Of a stretch of DNA of 64,000 nucleotides, positions 26,073-35,502 are shown one piece after another. The stretch comes from Oleiphilaceae bacterium (GTDB lineage: Bacteria; Pseudomonadota; Gammaproteobacteria; Pseudomonadales; Oleiphilaceae): positions 247,797 through 311,796 of the forward strand of contig JAKVBL010000006.1 in the NCBI GenBank assembly GCA_022447365.1, given 5' to 3'. The number at the start of each line of letters is the position of its first letter. Positions within the stretch are counted from its first letter, which is position 1. The notes under the pieces were generated by a model. That model worked only from the letters and a program-made list of their open reading frames with translations. It made no database searches and had not been told where the DNA came from. A program made the translations under genes and the position numbers.

Positions 26073-27416
26073 ATGAGACTTAAAAAATCTTTATTAGCAG
26101 TTGGTATTATGTCAGCTGCAATTGCTAGCTCCTCAGTGTTTGCAAAGGAGCTCGGTGGTGATCTAACACCAATTGGTGCAGAAAAAGCTGGTAATGCTGA
26201 CGGCTCTATTCCTGCATGGACAGGTGGCTTAACGACGCCTCCTGCGGGCTACACAGCTGGCGGTGATTATGTCGACCCATTTGCTGATGAGAAGCCTTTG
26301 TTCGTGATCTCAAAAGCGAATGTTAGTGAATATGCGGATAAGTTGAGTGAAGGCCAAAAGGCGATGCTCAACAATTACGACACCTATACTATTCCTGTTT
26401 ATACATCTCACCGTACAGCAGCATATACGGATGATGTAGTTGAGTATGCGAAGGCGAATGCAGCAAACGCTCAACTGATTAAAGATGGTAACGCTCTTTC
26501 TAATGTGCAAGGTGTTGTTCCGTTCCCAATCCCAGATAGTGCTTTAGAAGTCATTTGGAACCATATTTTGCGTGCACGTGGCGGTAGTTTTGATCGTAAT
26601 TCTGTTCAAGTAACTCCGACTGCTGGTGGTACGTATCAGCCGGTAAAATTCTACGAAGAATTCTCTGAACGTCATGATTTGAAAGACTTTGCTGAGAACA
26701 AAGACGATAACGTCATGTTCTACTTCAAGCAGGTCGTTACAGCGCCAGCTCGTCTAGCGGGCAACGTTCTGTTGGTTCACGAGACCATTGATCAGGTTGC
26801 TGAGCCGCGTCGTGCTTGGATCTACAACTCTGGTCAGCGTCGTGTTCGTCGTGCTCCTCAAGTAGCATATGACGGTCCAGGTACAGCAGCTGATGGTCTT
26901 CGTACATCAGATGGTTTTGATATGTACAACGGTGCACCAGATCGTTACAACTGGGAGCTTCTAGGCAAGAAGGAAATGTACATTCCTCGCAACTCTTTCA
27001 AGCTAGATGATAAATCCCTGACATATGCAGATATCGTTAAGCCTGGTCACCTCAATAGCGATTATGCGCGTTATGAATTAGCTCGTGTTTGGGTTGTTGA
27101 AGGTACTTTGAAAGAAGGTGAGCGTCATATCTACTCCAAGCGTACTTTTTACATAAATGAAGATACTTGGGGTATTGCTGTTGCTGATCATTATGATGGT
27201 CGTGGCGACTTATGGCGTCATGCCGAAGCGCATAGTAAGCCTTTCTATGATCGCAGCATTACGCTAACTACTATTGAGTCTGTACACGACTTATTATCTG
27301 GTCGTTACATAGCGAATGGTATGGTCAACGAAGAGCCAAGCCGCTATAACTTCGACAAGACCTTTGCAAGCAAAGACTTTACACCTGCTGCGTTGCGTCG
27401 CTCAGCGCGTCGTTAA
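26073..27416 (+). CDS. DUF1329 family periplasmic protein (LolB-like)
   Basis: The 447-residue product has a signal peptide ending near SVFA-KELG and the diagnostic start GGDLTPIGAEKAGNADGSIPAWTGGL of DUF1329. The rest contains RRVRRAPQVAYD and the aromatic-rich DRYNWELLGKKEMYIPRNSF of the family. Its fold is related to the lipoprotein-binding LolB/VioE type, so it probably carries a lipid-like ligand to the DUF1302 barrel. It starts 47 bp after the barrel gene and is followed by a strong terminator, which makes a two-gene operon. Confidence 0.92.
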   Translation: MRLKKSLLAVGIMSAAIASSSVFAKELGGDLTPIGAEKAGNADGSIPAWTGGLTTPPAGYTAGGDYVDPFADEKPLFVISKANVSEYADKLSEGQKAMLNNYDTYTIPVYTSHRTAAYTDDVVEYAKANAANAQLIKDGNALSNVQGVVPFPIPDSALEVIWNHILRARGGSFDRNSVQVTPTAGGTYQPVKFYEEFSERHDLKDFAENKDDNVMFYFKQVVTAPARLAGNVLLVHETIDQVAEPRRAWIYNSGQRRVRRAPQVAYDGPGTAADGLRTSDGFDMYNGAPDRYNWELLGKKEMYIPRNSFKLDDKSLTYADIVKPGHLNSDYARYELARVWVVEGTLKEGERHIYSKRTFYINEDTWGIAVADHYDGRGDLWRHAEAHSKPFYDRSITLTTIESVHDLLSGRYIANGMVNEEPSRYNFDKTFASKDFTPAALRRSARR

Positions 27417-27431
27417 CACGTAGCCAAAGAT

Positions 27432-27467
27432 AAAAAAACCGGATCGTTTTGGCGATCCGGTTTTTTT
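27432..27467 (+). terminator. Intrinsic terminator of the DUF1302/DUF1329 operon
   Basis: AAAAAACCGGATCG pairs with CGATCCGGTTTTTT around a six-base loop (27447-27452), ending in seven T. It begins 15 bp after the DUF1329 stop codon. The A-rich left arm makes it usable in both directions. Confidence 0.93.
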
Positions 27468-27786
27468 ATACGCGAATGAAAGTTATAAGCATGTCAGTTT
27501 CTTTCTTTCCTATCGGATAACTCGGCGATACTTTACTTGTCTCTTCTATGCTTGGGCTCTTTTTCTTACTTCAAGCATTTATACGTCCCGATCATTTGTC
27601 TGTAGCTGATCGTTTTAGACAGCTCTATTTGTCTCAAACCTTTGTTTCATGACGGTGGTGCTGGACAAGATCATTCATGTGATCGCTGCTATTTAGGGGG
27701 GCGTGAGCTCGATAAGATACATTGTTAATAGACTCACATTGTATGTATTAAAATGGGATTGATGGTTGAATTACTTGGTGCTGATA
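27468..27786. other. Non-coding spacer without recognised content
   Basis: About 320 bp between two terminators. No frame with plausible coding content and no long repeat or RNA family is recognised. A short GATCATTCATGTGATC imperfect palindrome (around 27670) is the only pattern seen. Confidence 0.4.
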
Positions 27787-27813
27787 TGAAAAGACCCAGC
27801 GAAGGCTAGGTCT
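27787..27813 (-). terminator. Probable terminator of the acyltransferase gene
   Basis: On the minus strand AGACC...GGTCT with an inner GC/GC pair closes around CTTC, followed by TTTT. It lies about 50 bp after the stop codon of the acyltransferase gene. Confidence 0.6.
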
Positions 27814-27860
27814 ATTTCTTAACTAATTTTTGCAAGGCCTTATCGGTTTGCTCTTAATCC

Positions 27861-28763
27861 TTAATGTTCGTGCTGAGCTTTTAATTTTGCGATATGTTGA
27901 TCTTTCTCGATCCATAGCTCATTAACCCAGGCTTGGAACTCAGCCTTGAATTCAGCATCGCTAGTATAGTCTTTACCCAAAAACTGCTTTGGAATGTCGA
28001 CTTTTCGAACATCCACTACCACTGTGCTGACCTTTCCACAAAACATATCCCAGATATTTTTTGGGCTATTTGGGTATAGCACTGTAACGTCTAACATGGT
28101 GTGCATCACTTCACCCATGCTTCCTAATACGAATGCAGCGCCACCCGCTTTGGGCTTCAATAGGTGTTCAAAAGGTGAATCTTGTTTTGCGTGCTTTTCG
28201 GGTGTTAGGCGGGTGCCTTCCATAAAGTTGAATACAGATACCGGCGTATATTTAAACTTTTCGCATGCTGCTCTCGTTACTTCTAAGTCTTTGCCCGCTA
28301 GTTCAGGGTTCTTTTTAATCTGCGCTGGCGTTGATCGCTTCATAAATGGGAAATCGAGCGCCCACCAACATAATCCAAGCAGTGGAACCCAAATAAGTTC
28401 TTGCTTAAGGAAGAACTTAAGCATTGGAATTTTTCGGTTAAATACTTTCTGAACGACAGGAATGTCGGCCCAAGACTGATGATTACAATTAACAAGATAC
28501 CATTCGTCCTTGCTTAGCCCATCTAGCCCCGTTACATGCCAGTCCATTTTTAGGAATAAAGTGAATAGGCTGCTGTTTACTCCAATCCAAAAGGTAGCGA
28601 TTTGGATCGCGATTTTTGTGCAAATTTTGCTAAGAAATGAAAGTGGCAAAATAAATTTTAGAAGTGCCACCGACATTAAGAATGGGAAACACACAATGGT
28701 ATTAAGAATAATGATCAGAACGATCAATACGCCGCGAACAACTCCGGGTAAAAAACTGAACAT
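27861..28763 (-). CDS. PlsC-like acyltransferase (YihG/LpxL-unrelated, AGPAT family)
   Basis: This 300-residue membrane enzyme has N-terminal hydrophobic helices. The acyltransferase signature NHQSWAD (NHX4D motif, around residue 94) and the acceptor-binding EGTR motif (FNFMEGTRLTPEKH, around 181) place it in the 1-acyl-glycerol-3-phosphate acyltransferase family. The length and the LKPKAGGAAFVLGSMGE segment resemble the YihG/YihG-like group. It transfers an acyl chain onto a lysophospholipid at the inner membrane. It stands alone with its own terminator, and a DUF1232 gene is transcribed in the same direction 79 bp upstream. Confidence 0.87.
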   Translation of the reverse strand: MFSFLPGVVRGVLIVLIIILNTIVCFPFLMSVALLKFILPLSFLSKICTKIAIQIATFWIGVNSSLFTLFLKMDWHVTGLDGLSKDEWYLVNCNHQSWADIPVVQKVFNRKIPMLKFFLKQELIWVPLLGLCWWALDFPFMKRSTPAQIKKNPELAGKDLEVTRAACEKFKYTPVSVFNFMEGTRLTPEKHAKQDSPFEHLLKPKAGGAAFVLGSMGEVMHTMLDVTVLYPNSPKNIWDMFCGKVSTVVVDVRKVDIPKQFLGKDYTSDAEFKAEFQAWVNELWIEKDQHIAKLKAQHEH

Positions 28764-28842
28764 CGGATGCCTCTTCTTTTATTTTTAGCGCAGTCTAGCG
28801 ATCCGAGAAATCTGAATCAACCGCTGTAAGGTGAAGAAGCTG

Positions 28843-29172
28843 TTATGGAATGATTTGTTCCGCTTTGTCGGCAGCCTTTTGTTTGTTTTCGTCCGTGATA
28901 TGGCCTGCGAGCGCTGAGATTGCAGCAATCATCACGCCTAAATCATCGGTATAGCCTAGTACGGGTGTAAGATCAGGGATGCCATCGATAAAACTAATGA
29001 AATAGGCCAGAGCCCCAGTGATAACGCCTTTGCACCACGTAGGTGTTTTGGGGTCGCGCATGGTGTAGTAGAGTAGCAGCGCTTTTTCGATGGTTTCGCG
29101 ACCTGCAGATTTATAAGCGCGTTTCAGCTTATCCCGAAACGCTTCTTTGGTGATCGCTGGTGGTTTGCTCAT
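28843..29172 (-). CDS. DUF1232 (YkvA) family small membrane protein
   Basis: The 109-residue protein has the DUF1232 core: LYYTMRDPKTPTWCKGVITGAL, then YFISFIDGIPDLTPVLGYTDDLGVM. One or two hydrophobic segments make it a probable membrane-associated protein. No function is established for the family. It follows the large lipoprotein gene after 3 bp and is probably co-transcribed with it. Confidence 0.88.
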   Translation of the reverse strand: MSKPPAITKEAFRDKLKRAYKSAGRETIEKALLLYYTMRDPKTPTWCKGVITGALAYFISFIDGIPDLTPVLGYTDDLGVMIAAISALAGHITDENKQKAADKAEQIIP

Positions 29173-29175
29173 GCG

Positions 29176-31590
29176 CTAATTGTCGAAGGTCGGACTAAGA
29201 TCTTGGTCTAACTGTGCGAACACTAGTCCAAGAGCATTATCCTGTAGCCAGAGCAAATTGATTAATTTGACTGTCTTGCCTGTCGCGCCATCTTCTCTTG
29301 CCGCGAAACCTCGCAGTGTTAACGCATCCCCACCGATATTGAAGACTATCTCTACTTGGCCTTTGTCGAGTGAGCATGATGCACTGTTATAGTTGGTCGT
29401 GCTTGAAATAACTGGCATTGAAAGCGTGCCGTTGCTGCTCAGGTCATGCTCGACCGATACCGATTGCAAACCGAGAGTTGCCCTGCAGCCGCTGCCGTCC
29501 TCTTCTAAACTTAAGCGCGATTCATTTACATTTGCTAGACGATGCTTATCTGCATCCATATAGAAATAATTTCCACTCAATGTGAAATCAAGAGGCGTGC
29601 TGCTTAGGGTGATATCATCGTTACGAGCCTTAGTGGCGATGATAAGGCTGCGTGATGCGCTATTGTTTGATGTGTCGCGGGTTGTGAAAGCTAAGTGCTG
29701 GCCATTTTCAGTCATATGCCCAATTGCTCGGTCAGAGCCTGTTCCCAGCGTAAGCAATCCAAAAGTATCGAGAGTGCCGCTGCCCCCTTCGTAGAGATCC
29801 AGGCTCCGGCTACCGCTTAAACCTCCAGTCTGTTGTTGTGCTGCGCTAAAGACCATGTCTTTATCTCGCGCTAATTCCCACGTGCGATAAAAATCGCTTG
29901 GTGAATTAGGTTGGCTCTCTGATACGCTTCTTCCGCTCAAACTCCACTCTTTTAATTGTGCTGTAACCTGAACTGGCTTTCGAGCTGTGTCGAGCGTATT
30001 GGTATCCATTGCAATGCCAAATTCAATAACGTCATAGTCTCCTGTAATAACATCTTCACTCACTGTTTCCGGAGTTCTTAAACCATGAAGCTCCCAAGAG
30101 AAATAACGTAGTTTTTCAGCAATATCACCACGTTCAAATTCTTGAGTGGCGCTGTCCTGAGTGACGTCATAAATGCTTGCAAAGCCATAACCTGCACCGG
30201 TGAGCCAAGTAGGACTATCACCGTAATCAACCGGCGGCTCAAAGTCTAGCTCCGTTAAAATAGTATTAGGCTCTTGTTCATTGACGCGATAGAGTTTGTA
30301 GTACACAGGGTTGTAGTCGTAACCATATAACAGACTGCCCCCAGTGTTGCGTTCGGTCACGATTTGAGCAATTGCACGGTCATTCAAAAAGAAACCTTGT
30401 GTGCTTAAATGTGTCCCGTTAACGAGCGTACTTTCATTCTGGTCTGTAGAAGTTAAAAAGCTATAGCGATTCTCCGGACGGCTCGGTTCTGTAGTAGCGG
30501 TGACATTCGTTGTTCTAAAGCGAAGTGTAGACATTCTCATTGGAATATTTGGTAGCACTTCATCGTAACGATAGTCTAGGTAAAAAGAGTTATTGATGAG
30601 TTGCGGGAAAGCTTGGCTGTCGTCACCACTTTCAAGGTTGGTGCTTAGTGTTAAAAGTTTGTTGTAACGCGAGTCGTTGTCGATATCTTCAATAAAGCCC
30701 ATGCCAAAAATGACGGAGTTGAAAATCAAACTTGGTCTGAGTCGATTTTGAATGTCGCCATTTAAGATGTCTGGGTCTAGAACCGTGTCATAAGATTCAC
30801 GCACAGTGCCTTTTGCGATAGGGGAGTCTTCGCGAATGATTTCACCAACGGCCGTATCAATATGAATCATTAAATCCGACTCGCCTCTTAATAATGTGAG
30901 GACTTCATCTGCTTCCTGGGATGGTTGAATCAAATCGTCGTATTCATAAATTCTGGCAGTATCAGAAATAAACGAGAGTAGGCGTGATTTAGCGCGGTGT
31001 TGCGTCTCACAATCGGGGCTGCTGCCAGAGCAAGGACGATGTTTGTTTAATTCATCGCGAGAGTTGATCTTGTCGAAGAAGCGTTCAACAGCCAAATGAG
31101 TACCAAAGCTTACCGTGATCGATTGATCTTCACTTTCTACGCGACGTAATGGCGCATAAAGCAAATCGCCGTTTTGATATTCAACCCTCACCACATGATC
31201 AATTTGGGGTTCGAAATTTGTTTCAAATTCTAACTTACAGCCCGGCGCGTCTGGTTTTCCAAATCCAGCTCGTTTTACTGAGGCGTAGTCCGGAAAACTC
31301 GATGACACATTAAATTCCGTCATATCAAAGTCGAGTCGAACAACAGAAATGTTTCCGCACGGAATGTTATCATCTACCAAAATTGGTGCAGTGTTTGAAG
31401 AGAACCCGCGTTGATGCATTCTGGCAGTGCCTTCAACCGTAATTGCAGCAGTGACCACATCTCTTGCAGGGTCGGTAGAGGGTTTATTGAAAGTGGGGCC
31501 GCCGCCTCCGCCTGGGCCGGCAATACCACACGCGTTCAGAGTGAGAAAGGATGATAGAAGAAGAGCGTACCGTACAGTTTTAGATGACAT
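29176..31590 (-). CDS. Large hypothetical lipoprotein with Gly-rich linker
   Basis: A lipobox lies at residue ~21 (SFLTLNAC), followed by GIAGPGGGGGP, a flexible tether. The 804-residue product therefore looks like an outer-membrane lipoprotein. I do not recognise a domain. The body consists of beta-rich segments with two Cys-rich spots (CSGSSPDCE around 190; CRATLGL and SASCSL near the C-terminus). It is tightly linked (3 bp) to the DUF1232 gene. A second, unrelated-looking lipoprotein with a similar poly-Gly start is at 57467. The length and lack of repeats argue against a simple assembly factor. Confidence 0.7.
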   Translation of the reverse strand: MSSKTVRYALLLSSFLTLNACGIAGPGGGGGPTFNKPSTDPARDVVTAAITVEGTARMHQRGFSSNTAPILVDDNIPCGNISVVRLDFDMTEFNVSSSFPDYASVKRAGFGKPDAPGCKLEFETNFEPQIDHVVRVEYQNGDLLYAPLRRVESEDQSITVSFGTHLAVERFFDKINSRDELNKHRPCSGSSPDCETQHRAKSRLLSFISDTARIYEYDDLIQPSQEADEVLTLLRGESDLMIHIDTAVGEIIREDSPIAKGTVRESYDTVLDPDILNGDIQNRLRPSLIFNSVIFGMGFIEDIDNDSRYNKLLTLSTNLESGDDSQAFPQLINNSFYLDYRYDEVLPNIPMRMSTLRFRTTNVTATTEPSRPENRYSFLTSTDQNESTLVNGTHLSTQGFFLNDRAIAQIVTERNTGGSLLYGYDYNPVYYKLYRVNEQEPNTILTELDFEPPVDYGDSPTWLTGAGYGFASIYDVTQDSATQEFERGDIAEKLRYFSWELHGLRTPETVSEDVITGDYDVIEFGIAMDTNTLDTARKPVQVTAQLKEWSLSGRSVSESQPNSPSDFYRTWELARDKDMVFSAAQQQTGGLSGSRSLDLYEGGSGTLDTFGLLTLGTGSDRAIGHMTENGQHLAFTTRDTSNNSASRSLIIATKARNDDITLSSTPLDFTLSGNYFYMDADKHRLANVNESRLSLEEDGSGCRATLGLQSVSVEHDLSSNGTLSMPVISSTTNYNSASCSLDKGQVEIVFNIGGDALTLRGFAAREDGATGKTVKLINLLWLQDNALGLVFAQLDQDLSPTFDN

Positions 31591-31679
31591 ACGAAGGCAA
31601 CAGAATTCTGACTAAATACAAAAATTGATCATAGCACGAGGCGAAAGGTTTGCGCTTGAACTTGTCGTGTTTTTTTAAT

Positions 31680-34451
31680 TTAGCTTTCTGTTATCTCGGA
31701 CTCGTTTTGTTGTGAGGCTGAAAAATCATCTGTACTTTCAAACCAAAACTCTAATTCATTAATTGCTTGAATGGTTTGTTGTGTTTTTAGCAATACGATG
31801 TTGGCGGGCTCTTCAGTTTTGATGGCGATTTCAGCCTGCTTTACTGTGTGTCTTAACTTTGGTGTGCCACAAAGTAAGCTCAAACCATGCAGTTTATGCA
31901 CGTAATGTCCAAGTTGTTCCGTGTCGTTATTCTCCATTGCCATTTCCAAGTCCGAACGAGTGCTGGGCAATGCGGCGATTAGATTATTGGTAAAGTCTTT
32001 CGCGAGTTCCGAATTGTTATTGCAGAGGTAAACCGCTTCATTCCAATTGAAAGCTTGTATTTCAGCGGAAACTTTCGGTTCATCTTGCACCGGGTTTTCA
32101 ATCGCGAGTTCGGGCAGATACTTTTTAATGGTCTCAGCGAGTTTTTGCTCGTTTAAAGGTTTGGTCAATAGATCTACAAAACCTTGCTCAATGAATGCAT
32201 CCTTTTCATTTGGTAGGGCAAAAGCAGTCAGGGCTATGATTTGGTTGTGATCGTAATAATTACTAAGGGTTTTGATACGCTTCATGCCTTCAATGCCATC
32301 CATGTCCGGCATTTGAATATCCATCAGAATAAGTGGGTAATATTGCTTCTTACATAAATCGATTGCTTGCTCAGCACTATTGGCTAAATCAATATCAATG
32401 CCCATTTCTTTTACGAGCGCCTTAACCAGGCTCAAGTTCATTTCATTGTCATCGACGGCCAGAATCGTCGCATTATTCGCAAAATGAGGCAGAGCATATT
32501 CCTCGGCATGATCTGAGGTAATGCCTTTGTTTAAAGCCGATACTAAACTTTGCGATAAATTCGTGTAGGTAGCGGGCTTTGTCATATGTAAGCTAATTTG
32601 TCGCAGTACTTTATAGTCGTAATGTAATAGCGATGGGGTATAAGTAAGAATGTTGATGTCTAAGGCATTTACACGTTTAAAAGCTTGGTAAATAGATTCT
32701 TCTTCGAGTCCTTTTTCGCTTAATGAAATAAGAGCGAAGCGATTAGTTTGTGTGTCGTTCTTTCCGTCTTGCTCAATTGCTGAAATCAGCTCTTTCAATG
32801 TATCGAACTGTTGGTAGGGAATGTTCAAATAATTGAGCGTATGAATGATATTTTGCTTAGAGTGATGATGCGGTTCGTATAAATAACAAGATTGATTTTC
32901 GAGCTTAGGATGCGTGGCTTTCGGATTCTGCATAAGAGGATTTTCGATTGGCAGGGTAAACCAGAACGTAGACCCTTTATCTAATTCACTCTCAACACGA
33001 ATCGTTCCACCCATTTCGTGCACTAAGCCTCTGCAAATACTAAGGCCTAGTCCCGTTCCGCCGAATTGACGCGCGGTTGAGGCATCCGCTTGAGAAAACG
33101 CTGAGAAAATAGATAACTTTTCTTCATCTGATAAACCTAGACCTGTATCGCTTATCGCTATTTTTAAATTGTCGGTCCCTTCTTTTAAGCTGTCATCGAG
33201 CATCACTCGAACAATGATTTCGCCCGTTTCGGTAAATTTGATGGCGTTATTGACGAGGTTAGCAATGATTTGTTTGATGCGCAGCGAGTCGCCATCAAGC
33301 ATTACAGGAACGTCGTCATAATATAGGTAATTCAGCTCCAGACCTTTGTTATGGGCTGACGGAGCCAGCATCACGACAACGTCTTCAATCAGCTCATAAA
33401 GCGAAATGGATTCTTTTTCTAATGCGATACGGCCTGCTTCAACTTTCGAAAAATCGAGTATGTCGTTAATGGTGCTGAGCAATACTTCAGATGACTTTTG
33501 AATAGCGCGTAAATTACCCATTTGCTGCATGTTGAGAGGGCTGCGCATTAGTATTTTTGAGAACCCTATAATGCTGTTAAGCGGAGTGCGAATTTCGTGA
33601 CTCATATTGGCCAAGAATTCTGTTTTTGCCTTGTTTGCTTTGATCGCTTTTTTACGCGCTAGATCGAGTTCGACGTTCTGAATTTCGATGGTTTCGAGCG
33701 TTTCTCGTAAGTCTTGCGTGTTTTGTTCAATTTCTTCACGCACATCATTTTTATAACGATAGATTTGACTGCTAATTTCAGTTAGCAATTGCTCATGATC
33801 GTGGAGATCTTCTGATTCAAGTTGAGGGAAAATGGGAGACGATGACCCTTTGTTTGCAGAGATCAGAGCCTCTTTAATACGAGCAATGACATGTCGAACT
33901 TGCTGTAGTAAATACTTCGCCATAAGGATCGATATCAAGCTAGAAAAGATAAAAATAATTACCGCAGTTTTGATGACCTTTTCTTGCTGAGCTTGCAGGC
34001 TCGTCCGATCAACTAAGGCAATCAGCCACGATTGTTGTGGTTCGCCACTAGCGCTCTGCATTGGTAGTGTTTCGATGTATACGGCTAGGTTCCCGAGGCT
34101 AATGATCTGTGTGCCTGTATTAGGGAATCTATTTGGATTAATAGGCGGAGTGCTGTCATCGCCGACGTGCGCGATAACTGCTCGTTCTTCATTAATCAAA
34201 GTGAGATGGCTGACTTCGGGCGATAATAGGAGGTTTTTTAGTTGATCTTGGTAGTAGGGTCGGTCGTATTGCTGTCGAGATGAAATTGCAATTTTTGTAC
34301 TGAATATCAGCTGATATATTGAATTTTCATAGCTGCTTTGGCGGTGCTCAAGTGCCCTGTGTGCGACAAAAAATGTGATCGCTAATGACGCTGTCACCAA
34401 GCAAAGGCTGGTGGTTAAAAGTATGCGTGACTTAATATTCAGAGAGTTCAT
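31680..34451 (-). CDS. gacS: GacS/BarA-type hybrid sensor histidine kinase
   Basis: The domain order is that of BarA/GacS. An N-terminal helix and a periplasmic sensor region are followed by a second helix (around 165-185), HAMP, HisKA with the phospho-His in LANMSHEIRTPLNS, and HATPase (NAIKFTETGEI, DTGLGLSDEE, GGTGLGLSICRGL). A receiver follows (AVDDNEMN, phospho-Asp in LILMDIQMPDMDG) and a C-terminal Hpt (HYVHKLHGLSLLCG). I prefer the ATG at 34451; a GTG two codons upstream (34457) is also possible. Its neighbourhood with cysM, rlmD, relA and mazG is the classic gammaproteobacterial one. It would feed GacA/UvrY and the Csr/Rsm system; the regulator is not in the window. Confidence 0.93.
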   Translation of the reverse strand: MNSLNIKSRILLTTSLCLVTASLAITFFVAHRALEHRQSSYENSIYQLIFSTKIAISSRQQYDRPYYQDQLKNLLLSPEVSHLTLINEERAVIAHVGDDSTPPINPNRFPNTGTQIISLGNLAVYIETLPMQSASGEPQQSWLIALVDRTSLQAQQEKVIKTAVIIFIFSSLISILMAKYLLQQVRHVIARIKEALISANKGSSSPIFPQLESEDLHDHEQLLTEISSQIYRYKNDVREEIEQNTQDLRETLETIEIQNVELDLARKKAIKANKAKTEFLANMSHEIRTPLNSIIGFSKILMRSPLNMQQMGNLRAIQKSSEVLLSTINDILDFSKVEAGRIALEKESISLYELIEDVVVMLAPSAHNKGLELNYLYYDDVPVMLDGDSLRIKQIIANLVNNAIKFTETGEIIVRVMLDDSLKEGTDNLKIAISDTGLGLSDEEKLSIFSAFSQADASTARQFGGTGLGLSICRGLVHEMGGTIRVESELDKGSTFWFTLPIENPLMQNPKATHPKLENQSCYLYEPHHHSKQNIIHTLNYLNIPYQQFDTLKELISAIEQDGKNDTQTNRFALISLSEKGLEEESIYQAFKRVNALDINILTYTPSLLHYDYKVLRQISLHMTKPATYTNLSQSLVSALNKGITSDHAEEYALPHFANNATILAVDDNEMNLSLVKALVKEMGIDIDLANSAEQAIDLCKKQYYPLILMDIQMPDMDGIEGMKRIKTLSNYYDHNQIIALTAFALPNEKDAFIEQGFVDLLTKPLNEQKLAETIKKYLPELAIENPVQDEPKVSAEIQAFNWNEAVYLCNNNSELAKDFTNNLIAALPSTRSDLEMAMENNDTEQLGHYVHKLHGLSLLCGTPKLRHTVKQAEIAIKTEEPANIVLLKTQQTIQAINELEFWFESTDDFSASQQNESEITES

Positions 34452-34574
34452 GCCCACATCACTACCACGATAGTGTTGAATTATTATTTATTGCCCCGAT
34501 CTTACCACGCATTGTGATTGCGTAAGGTGTATGATTGCGCATTATTTTTGGCTGTGACCCTAAGAGATAAGGAT

Positions 34575-35465
34575 ATGAGCTTTCCAACCATTGAAGACTA
34601 CGTCGGTGAAACGCCTTTGGTACGACTTCAGCGTTTAGCGGGAAATACGTCCAATACGATTTTATTAAAGCTAGAAGGTAATAACCCTGCAGGATCTGTG
34701 AAAGACCGTCCCGCACTGAGCATGATTCAACGCGCTGAAGAACGCGGTGATATAAAGCCTGGCGATACCTTAATTGAAGCGACGAGTGGCAATACTGGAA
34801 TCGCGCTTGCTATGGCTGCGGCAATCAAGGGTTACAAGATGATTTTGATCATGCCGGACAACGCGACAGAAGAACGAAAAGCTTCAATGTCTGCTTATGG
34901 CGCGACTTTGATTCCTGTAACCTCAGAAGAGGGCATGGAAGGCGCGCGTGATCTTGCATTAAGAATGCAAGCTGAGGGCAAAGGCTTAGTGCTCAATCAG
35001 TTTGGCAACTTAGATAACCCGCTTGCGCACTATCAAGGCACAGGGCCTGAGATCTGGCGTCAAAGTGAAGGAAAAATTACGCACTTTGTTAGTTCTATGG
35101 GAACTACGGGCACGATTATGGGCTGCTCACGTTACTTCAAAGAGCAGAATCCAGATATTCAGATTATTGGCCTACAGCCTGAAGACGAAGCATCGATCCC
35201 AGGTATTCGTCGTTGGCCAAAAGAGTACTTGCCAACTATTTTTGACGAGACACGTGTCGATCGCATTGTTGATATGGGGCAGCAAGAAGCCGAAGACACA
35301 ATGCGTCTGCTTGCCGAAAAGGAAGGCATCTTTTGCGGGGTCTCTTCCGGTGGCTCTGTTGCAGCGGCATTGCAACTAAATCAAGAACTTGAAAATGCGG
35401 TAATTGTCGCCATTATTTGTGACCGAGGTGACCGCTATCTCTCTTCAGGCGTGTTTGCGAAATAG
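34575..35465 (+). CDS. cysM: Cysteine synthase B
   Basis: It makes cysteine from O-acetylserine and sulfide (or thiosulfate). The PLP lysine is in NNPAGSVKDRPAL, the substrate loop is EATSGNTGIALA and the phosphate-binding loop is SSMGTTGTIMG. The late SSGGSVAAALQL segment closes the family pattern. I chose the ATG at 34575 (MSFPTIEDYVGETPLVRLQ), which matches known CysM N-termini; the open frame extends 19 codons upstream. Divergent from gacS, and 37 bp before rlmD. Confidence 0.95.
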   Translation: MSFPTIEDYVGETPLVRLQRLAGNTSNTILLKLEGNNPAGSVKDRPALSMIQRAEERGDIKPGDTLIEATSGNTGIALAMAAAIKGYKMILIMPDNATEERKASMSAYGATLIPVTSEEGMEGARDLALRMQAEGKGLVLNQFGNLDNPLAHYQGTGPEIWRQSEGKITHFVSSMGTTGTIMGCSRYFKEQNPDIQIIGLQPEDEASIPGIRRWPKEYLPTIFDETRVDRIVDMGQQEAEDTMRLLAEKEGIFCGVSSGGSVAAALQLNQELENAVIVAIICDRGDRYLSSGVFAK

Positions 35466-35502
35466 ACAACCTGAAAAAAATACTTAGAAGACTGAACATA
35501 TT

